11,229 bases of DNA from NCBI GenBank assembly GCA_027294925.1, contig JAPULM010000533.1, forward strand, positions 1 to 11,229, written 5' to 3'. Below, piece by piece: positions 6,651 to 11,229 of the stretch (within the stretch, counting starts at the first letter, position 1; every line of letters starts with the position of its first letter). Made by a program: the position numbers and the translations under genes. Under the pieces are notes generated by a model that had not been told where the DNA came from, did no database searches, and saw nothing but the letters and a program-made list of their open reading frames with translations. This DNA is from a bacterium. GTDB lineage: Bacteria > Tectomicrobia > Entotheonellia > Entotheonellales > Entotheonellaceae.

Positions 6651-7172
6651 TGTTCTGCCCCCTCTTCTTGATGATCAACACAACAGGGTCGGCTCATGAT
6701 CAATCCTCAGATAGGTAATTATAGCCGGATGCCGTAACCCAAGTCTTACTGTATTCATTTCACCGCCAGTGCACTGTGCGGTAGGAACCAAGCCGTCATA
6801 GACATCAGTACAGCAAGGCGCAGCAAAACAATACCTAAATCTATGAGCCTTAGACATATCTGGCACGGCGTAGATGACGTTGACATCAATATCGTTCTCC
6901 CGATCGTCAGGACGCTATCTGCAAAGCATACGAGCGCCCAACGATGTGGTTTGAGATGACCCGCAGAGGTCCGTTCAATCCCGTCGTACGTGGTTTGCAT
7001 TATCCGTCCCGTTAAATTAACATGATGGTGTTACTATCGTACCGAAAAAAGACTGATCAACGGAGATATTGAATTCCTCTCCTCGCTCCAATGGATGGAA
7101 TCCCATCCGGTGTTCTGCTAAGATGGGTGACGGTATGAGACGGCTGTTATCACACCGTACCGCAGGGGGTTG
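6651..7172. other. Gap with no convincing gene; one possible small membrane ORF
   Basis: On the minus strand, a frame with ATG near 6886 gives about 43 residues ending at TGA 6755-6757. It has a hydrophobic stretch (LIDLGIVLLRLAVLMSM) and an ALA-like end, and GGGAG lies 11 nt before the ATG. This could be a tiny membrane or exported peptide, but length and lack of similarity keep support weak. Two copies of ATGATCAA (6671-6678 and 6696-6703), 25 bp apart, lie just upstream of the protease gene. No RNA gene was recognised. The promoter for the plus-strand genes from 7173 should lie near 7020-7150. Confidence 0.35.
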
Positions 7173-7475
7173 ATGGACTTCTACGAGGTGATCGAACAGG
7201 TGCTCGCACTGCTCCAGCAGAACGGGCGCGTCTCGTATCGGGCACTGAAACGTCAGTTTGACCTCGATGACGGCTTCAGCGAAGATTTAAAAGACGAACT
7301 CCTCCACTCCCGGCTCCCTGCTACTGATGAGGATGGCAAGCGTTTCGTCGGGGTTGGGCCTACTATGCAAGGGCATGGTGAGGAGGGCATCGTTCCGATG
7401 CGCGACTGGTTTACCGAGAGCTTTGACACGGCGGCTCTCCAAGAGGCAAAAATATTACTTGCAGAGCTTGCCTAA
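7173..7475 (+). CDS. Remnant of an adenylate cyclase/ATPase-TPR-type protein: N-terminal and C-terminal ends joined in frame
   Basis: This is a 100-residue protein. Residues 1-60 (MDFYEVIEQVLALLQQNGRVSYRALKRQFDLDD, then EDLKDELL and a DEDGK turn) are the conserved N-terminal helical module that, in large multi-domain proteins, precedes a class III cyclase domain, an AAA-type ATPase and TPRs. Residues from about 80 (DWFTESFDTAALQEAKILLAELA) match the usual extreme C-terminus of the same proteins. Hundreds of residues between the two are absent, and the junction (about 61-79) is Gly-rich and unlike either part. The frame remains open, so a small protein may still be made, but all catalytic parts are gone. 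Start ATG 7173 is preferred over the TTG directly before it because AGGGGG then has some spacing (3-4 nt). It is followed by the SRPBCC gene after 61 nt. The family link is from memory of these sequences. Confidence 0.65.
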   Translation: MDFYEVIEQVLALLQQNGRVSYRALKRQFDLDDGFSEDLKDELLHSRLPATDEDGKRFVGVGPTMQGHGEEGIVPMRDWFTESFDTAALQEAKILLAELA

Positions 7476-7536
7476 TTCAACAACACTGATGTTTGCTGAT
7501 GTTCCATTTCATTACTTCTTTACTCGGAGGACACTG

Positions 7537-7998
7537 ATGACCGTACACGGAATGCATCGTGAAGCCAACATTGAGATCAACGCGTCCTCGGAGGTCGTCT
7601 ACGACCTCATTTCGGATCTCCCACGGATGGGAGAATGGAGCCCCGAGAACGTCGGTGGCGAGTGGCAGGATGGCGGACATGGACAGGTCGGGGATCGATA
7701 CATCGGCCACAATCAGACCGGCGAGCGCTCATGGTCGGTGCCGGTCATGGTGACGGCTGCGGATCGAGGTCGTTGCTTCGAATTCGTCACGCGCCCTGAC
7801 GAAGGCCCTTGTGTGCGCTGGACATACCGCTTGGAGCCAACCGAAGCCGGGACACGGGTGACGGAAGTGTGGGATGTCGAGCAACTCCCGCAGACGCTGC
7901 AGAGTCGCACCCAGGCGCAACTGGACGAGCGGTCTCGAGTCGTTGAAGCTGCCATGTGTACGACGCTCGCGGCTCTCAAAGCGACCGCCGAGGGGTGA
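7537..7998 (+). CDS. SRPBCC (START-like/polyketide cyclase-dehydrase) family protein
   Basis: This is a 153-residue cytoplasmic protein with the helix-grip fold signature. The first strand is REANIEINASSEVVYDLISDLPRMGEWSPENV (8-39), in which S-S-E-V-V-Y-D-L-I-x-D is the classic beta1-helix1 block and M-G-E-W-S-P the following loop. It continues with GDRYIGHNQTGERSWSVPVMVTAAD (strands 3-4), FEFVTRPDEGPCVRWTYRLEPTEAGTRVTEVWDVE (81-115) and a long C-terminal amphipathic helix. Members bind hydrophobic small molecules or act as cyclases or dehydratases; this one cannot be assigned a ligand. ATG 7537 is chosen because GGAGG lies 6 nt upstream; the longer open frame from 7327 overlaps the preceding gene and is not family-like. 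Confidence 0.9.
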   Translation: MTVHGMHREANIEINASSEVVYDLISDLPRMGEWSPENVGGEWQDGGHGQVGDRYIGHNQTGERSWSVPVMVTAADRGRCFEFVTRPDEGPCVRWTYRLEPTEAGTRVTEVWDVEQLPQTLQSRTQAQLDERSRVVEAAMCTTLAALKATAEG

Positions 7999-8141
7999 CG
8001 GGGTGCGCTTGACAAGCGTCTCAAGGAAATGCCAGACTAGGTCCGCACATCGTAACACAGACGCCCTTTCCTGCCTGGCTCGTATGGGCTCGCTGCATGA
8101 GAAAGGTACATTTACAAACCCTATTTCTTTACGATCGAGCC

Positions 8142-8864
8142 ATGCATAGCCAAACTTATATCCAACACATTGAAGCCGATGGTAGCGCGCTGATCGCAGC
8201 TGTCTCGGCCGCCCCGAGCGTCCAGGTTGATGCGTGTCCGGGCTGGACGAATCGCGATCTTGCCAAACACATGGGCGAAGTCTATGGCTTCGTCATCGCC
8301 CAACTACGCGCCGGCAACCCCGAGGAACGAGCCCCTTCAGAGACACCGGCCGCACCTGCGGAAGGCGACATCACAGCCTGGCTGCGAGAGCGCCATGAAG
8401 AAGTCCTCGCAGCTCTCCGTACTACTTCGCCAGAAGCCCCGGCGTGGAGCTGGACCCCCAATAAAACCGCAGCGTTCTTCCATCGCCGTATGGCACACGA
8501 AACCGCCGTGCACCGCTTGGATGCACAGCAAGCGGCCGGTACACCAGCGCCCATCGATCCGGAGCTGGCGACCGATGGGGTAAGCGAGATGATGGAAGTA
8601 ATCATGCAGCACCGGCCACGCGGTCCGCTGCCGGTCTATCCCGCCGGCTCGCTACATCTCCACCGTACTGACGGCGAAGGCGAGTGGATGCTCATGTCCC
8701 AAGATGGCAAATTAAGCGTGACCCACGAGCACGCCAAGGGCGACGCCGCGGCGCGTGGCTCAGCGCATGATTTGTTGATGTATCTGTGGGGACGAGGACG
8801 AGACGGCCTTGAGTGTCACGGTGACGACGCACTGCTTGATGCCTGGGGGTCGATAGCGCCGTAA
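8142..8864 (+). CDS. Maleylpyruvate isomerase family mycothiol-dependent enzyme (DinB-like fold)
   Basis: This is a 240-residue protein. The N-terminal four-helix bundle carries the characteristic CPGWTNRDLAKHMGEV segment (32-47) with metal-ligand H43, and FHRRMAHETAVHRLDAQ (112-128) supplies H119, E120 and H124, forming the expected divalent-metal triad. The C-terminal part (about 160-240) with LHLHRTDGEGEW and GSAHDLLMYLWGR is the usual MDMPI C-terminal domain. Characterised relatives are mycothiol-dependent thiol transferases or isomerases. Mycothiol is actinobacterial, so in other bacteria the thiol partner is uncertain. The frame is open from ATG 8097, but family members start about MHSQTYIQHI, so ATG 8142 is preferred; neither has a strong Shine-Dalgarno. 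It follows the SRPBCC gene after 143 nt on the same strand. Confidence 0.87.
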   Translation: MHSQTYIQHIEADGSALIAAVSAAPSVQVDACPGWTNRDLAKHMGEVYGFVIAQLRAGNPEERAPSETPAAPAEGDITAWLRERHEEVLAALRTTSPEAPAWSWTPNKTAAFFHRRMAHETAVHRLDAQQAAGTPAPIDPELATDGVSEMMEVIMQHRPRGPLPVYPAGSLHLHRTDGEGEWMLMSQDGKLSVTHEHAKGDAAARGSAHDLLMYLWGRGRDGLECHGDDALLDAWGSIAP

Positions 8865-8867
8865 GAA

Positions 8868-8895
8868 AGAAGGGGTCAGGTCTTGCATCAACACA
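8868..8895. repeat. Possible remnant of a REP-transposon-associated motif (GGGGTCAGGTCTTGCA)
   Basis: Just after the isomerase gene the sequence AAGGGGTCAGGTCTTGCATC resembles the GGGGTCAGGTCT text commonly found flanking IS200/REP-associated transposase genes. A diverged copy (GGGATCAGGTCTAG) occurs near 9648-9661, after the next plus-strand gene. No transposase remains. The resemblance is from memory. Confidence 0.3.
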
Positions 8896-9082
8896 TGTGT
8901 CACTTCGCGTGGCAATGCTAGAGCCGACATCTTCTTGGTGATTTCCAGAAAAATGCCTCAGGATGACAGCCAATCGGAATCAGAGAATTGACCCGTGGTC
9001 CGGTTTGTGGCGATACCATGGGGGAGAGGTTTACGTCGTGTTCGAGTATGTCGCCCGCTATGATGGTATAGAAAGGCTCCAT

Positions 9083-9634
9083 GTGAAACGTTGGACCGCT
9101 GTTATTATGATACTGGTTGCTCTCTGGGCGGCGAGCAAGGTATATGCCGAGCACACCGAGGATCACCGGTACACCATCTGGGGGTATGTGAAAGACGCCG
9201 ACGGGGTACCGATCAAAGACGCCTCGGTGACCATCGCCGACCGTCTGGGGGCACGTCTGGGGGTCACCCGCTCAGGCGCGCGTGGGCGGTATAGCATCCG
9301 TCTGCACCTGCACAACCATGACCTTGGCCAGCAGCTCGCTATAGAAGCGCAAGGGATTTCCCACCCCATCCGGGTCAGGTTTGACCGCAATGACACGTCG
9401 AGTTCCCGACTGCACCGGGTGGATTTCCTCGGCCAGCAGGCCCTAGAGGTCCTGGCCCCGGAGCGCTCACGTACGCCTTATGTGGTGTTAGCCGTGGGCG
9501 TTGCCGTGCTCATCCCTGCTTTTCTCTACGTCAGAAGCCGTAGAAAAACCGCAGAGCGCCCCAAGACAGCCAGGCGTCGTCGCCCAAAGTCTGCAAAGGC
9601 AGGGGCTCGCCAACGGTCGTCGCGAAAAAAGTAG
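9083..9634 (+). CDS. Exported single-pass membrane protein with carboxypeptidase-regulatory-like domain and Arg/Lys-rich cytoplasmic tail
   Basis: This is a 183-residue protein. A cleavable signal peptide (residues 1-22, ending VYA before EHTED) is followed by a beta-sandwich of the CarboxypepD_reg type: YTIWGYVKDADGVPIKDASVTI (30-51), then G-x-T-x-S-x-x-x-G-R-Y-S-I (about 60-72) and further strands to about 120. A hydrophobic segment (132-150, YVVLAVGVAVLIPAFLYV) forms the membrane anchor, and a strongly basic tail (151-183) should stay in the cytoplasm. The topology is therefore an extracytoplasmic domain tethered at its C-terminus. The start is GTG 9083, with AAAGG 6 nt upstream and the signal peptide starting directly; the ATG at 8963 would put over 40 non-hydrophobic residues before it. 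Function is unknown. Adhesion or surface-structure roles are possible for this fold. Confidence 0.75.
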   Translation: MKRWTAVIMILVALWAASKVYAEHTEDHRYTIWGYVKDADGVPIKDASVTIADRLGARLGVTRSGARGRYSIRLHLHNHDLGQQLAIEAQGISHPIRVRFDRNDTSSSRLHRVDFLGQQALEVLAPERSRTPYVVLAVGVAVLIPAFLYVRSRRKTAERPKTARRRRPKSAKAGARQRSSRKK

Positions 9635-10287
9635 CTGTGAAGAACTGGGATCAGGTCTAGTATTGATGCATTGAGAAGAGACCAGGCCTCAGGTTGGAGA
9701 CCTTCGATCCCCTATTGGAACTCGCCTTCGAACTCGCTGCTGGCGTGAGTCTTGTGGATATTGGTAACTCTCGCCCTATTGCTGCCGGTCCAGCATGCGG
9801 CATTGAATTGCCTCCGACAGATGGGTTGACGAAATCGCGGTCGTTCGAGTTGAGTCACGAAAGATTGGGCTGTCGATGATGCAAGAAGCTTCAATCACGG
9901 TAATTAAGCCGTCGCCGTCTTTCCCCTAGCGATAGCAAATTCGGGGATCGAGCCAGGCATACAACCCAGCACGAAGAGCGCCACCAGAACAAGAAAGGTA
10001 AATGCAGTCAGCATCGGTCTTCTTCTCTTTTGGGAGTATCTCGCATCGAGTGGGTTTGCAGGCTCAACGATCCAGATAAGGTTCTTGCGACACACGATCT
10101 GGGCTTTCGTGCCCGCTGCGAGAGTGTTGTCATAGCAGGCGGCCTGCCAAGTGATTCCCCGGTACCGGACGCGACCTTCCTGCCGGCCCTCCTCCTGCCC
10201 CGCTCTAGCGGCAGCCGGTATCGGGCAAACGCTGGGTGAGCAACGAGCCGCGCCCGGCGTCGATGGATTGTCTGGATCGAGTATACA
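9635..10287. other. Gap with only weak small ORFs
   Basis: Between the single-pass protein and the TPR protein there is about 650 bp without a strong gene. The only candidate of note is the small lipoprotein-like frame at 9904-10014 (-), listed separately. A plus-strand TTG-initiated frame at 9694-9879 is unrecognised. No RNA gene was seen. Confidence 0.5.
9904..10014 (-). CDS. Possible tiny lipoprotein or membrane peptide (36 aa)
   Basis: ATG 10014 opens MLTAFTFLVLVALFVLGC, a short hydrophobic signal with a V-L-G-C lipobox (Cys18), followed by 18 polar residues ending GKTATA. The mature peptide would be about 19 residues. A GAAGAAG purine stretch precedes the ATG, but the spacing is short. 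It lies downstream of the TPR gene on the same strand (273-nt gap). The length and lack of recognised relatives make this tentative; a non-coding explanation is quite possible. Confidence 0.3.
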   Translation of the reverse strand: MLTAFTFLVLVALFVLGCMPGSIPEFAIARGKTATA

Positions 10288-11229
10288 TCACGTAATATGG
10301 CCCGAGAGGGTGGCGAACTCCGGCGAATCCCTGTCGGCATCCTGCCAGCGCTGCATAACGTCATTGAAGCTCGCGGAGGCTTCGTCCTGTTGCCCTCTGC
10401 TTGCCTGTATACGACCAACGCGAAACAGGTCACGCGCCGATGCCCGTTGACTGAGGCGTGTTTGCAGCAACGCCTCGGCTTGGTCGAACTCTCCTGCCCG
10501 CAGAAATGCCTCCAGGATGGTATCCTCAAACACTTCCCGCTGGGCATGGCTTCCACCGATACGGGTCAACTGCGGGTAAAGAGGCCCGAGGAGCCGCGCC
10601 GCCTCGGCGTATTCCCCGTGGGCAAAGGCGCTGATGCCCTGCACCAGGGGCAAGGTGGCTTCGGCAGCTAGCACGTTGCCCTGGGCTGCAAGATCACGCA
10701 GGCGGTCAATAAGTTGTCCCAACATGAGGTCGTCGCTAGCCGTAGCGAAGGCCAAGGCGGCGTGACCGTCTCTAAAAGCAGGGCCTGAATTTTCCGTGGC
10801 CGGGAGCGCCAAATCCCGTACTTCTTGCCACGTTCCGGAAAGGTCGGCACCGCCATACAACTTCCAGCGCCACATAAGAGAGGCCGAGTCCTGGAGCGCC
10901 CTCACTTGCTTGGCCACAACTGCCTGCCGAATGTCGTCATCATAGCGTTGCAGCACTCGTTGGTAACAGCCCATGGCCAGATCAAAGAGACACTGATGCC
11001 AAGAAAGGTGCACGCGGTATTGCGCCCGCCGGTCGAAGCCCTCGAGCCACTCGCCGAGGAATTCTCCACCCTGCTGGTACTCTCCCATCTCAAAGCAGAC
11101 ATGGGCCACTGAGTGAGCCGCCACGGCGTTAGTGGGGCGCAGCTCCAGGGAGTGCTCCGCCAGACGCCGGCCTTCCTCAATCTGACCAATCTCGTGGTTG
11201 GCCCAGGCATACTGGCCCAAGAAGGCCCA
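10288..11229 (-). CDS. TPR protein of the TTC38 (tetratricopeptide repeat 38) type, C-terminal part (runs off the right edge)
   Basis: The frame is open to the window edge (313 residues plus stop), so the N-terminus lies beyond it. Residues near the edge, AFLGQYAWANHEIGQIEEGRRLAEHSLELRPTNAVAAHSVAHVCFEMGEYQQGGEFLGEWL, are the helix pairs typical of TTC38. The HLSWHQCLFDLAMGCYQRVLQRYDDDI segment after them matches the family's conserved W-H-x-x-L-F-x-L-x-x-G-x-Y motif. Further TPR-like helices (for example DLFRVGRIQASRGQQDEASASF) run to the end at GHIT. TTC38-type proteins are cytoplasmic and of unknown biochemical function. An internal TTG at 11220 is not taken as the start because the family homology continues upstream of it. 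Confidence 0.85.
   Translation of the reverse strand, partial: WAFLGQYAWANHEIGQIEEGRRLAEHSLELRPTNAVAAHSVAHVCFEMGEYQQGGEFLGEWLEGFDRRAQYRVHLSWHQCLFDLAMGCYQRVLQRYDDDIRQAVVAKQVRALQDSASLMWRWKLYGGADLSGTWQEVRDLALPATENSGPAFRDGHAALAFATASDDLMLGQLIDRLRDLAAQGNVLAAEATLPLVQGISAFAHGEYAEAARLLGPLYPQLTRIGGSHAQREVFEDTILEAFLRAGEFDQAEALLQTRLSQRASARDLFRVGRIQASRGQQDEASASFNDVMQRWQDADRDSPEFATLSGHIT

Noticed and set aside
9694..9879. TTG-initiated plus-strand frame of 61 residues
   Set aside because: No ribosome site, no recognised domain, low-quality composition.
10008..10556. Minus-strand frame of 182 residues overlapping the TPR gene end
   Set aside because: Shadow frame of the TPR gene, Arg/Pro/Ser-rich with no family resemblance.

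Overview
The window is bacterial accessory or metabolic sequence of moderately high GC with mixed strand use. No rRNA, tRNA, CRISPR array or intact insertion sequence was recognised. The gene set includes a luciferase-like flavin oxidoreductase, a UGSC-type selenoprotein, a maleylpyruvate-isomerase-fold protein, a membrane retropepsin-like protease, a TTC38-like TPR protein and a remnant of an adenylate-cyclase/ATPase-like protein. This combination recalls large environmental genomes such as Candidatus Entotheonella (Tectomicrobia) or other uncultured Proteobacteria-like lineages. That taxonomic guess is inference only.

Layout. Positions 1-4079 are a minus-strand block. In transcription order it holds a UGSC-family selenoprotein (4079-2433), a small CxxC/CxxC putative zinc protein (2172-1822), an LLM-class flavin-dependent oxidoreductase (1252-260) and the 5' part of a ChrR-like cupin (195 to the left edge). 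The last two are only 64 nt apart and look like an operon. The roughly 500-nt gap before the oxidoreductase holds five copies of a 9-bp tandem repeat. Positions 4182-4756 (+) are a degraded alpha/beta hydrolase with a deletion at the nucleophile elbow and a frameshift. An HU-type DNA-binding protein follows at 5008-5340 (+). It converges on a membrane-anchored TPR plus aspartic-protease protein (6650-5475, -), with a perfect 9-bp inverted repeat between their ends. Positions 7173-8864 (+) hold a short chimeric remnant of a cyclase/ATPase-like protein, an SRPBCC protein and a mycothiol-type maleylpyruvate isomerase/DinB-fold protein. A single-pass membrane protein with a carboxypeptidase-regulatory-like domain follows (9083-9634, +). 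The right end holds a possible tiny lipoprotein (10014-9904, -) and the C-terminal part of a TTC38-like TPR protein (minus strand, truncated by the window edge).

Main result. The two adjacent reading frames at 4079-3795 and 3791-2433 are one gene. They are in the same frame, separated by a single TGA at 3792-3794, and that TGA sits exactly where the UGSC family carries selenocysteine. The UGA is followed by a perfect 8-bp stem with a 3-nt loop (3762-3780) at bacterial SECIS spacing. Conventional gene calling would split this gene into two fragments or start it at an internal ATG. The encoded protein has the variant motif U-G-T-C and a C-terminal extension of about 400 residues. The other genes give no clear single pathway. 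Redox and small-molecule metabolism dominate the left block, and the right half contains several small, degraded or single-pass proteins.
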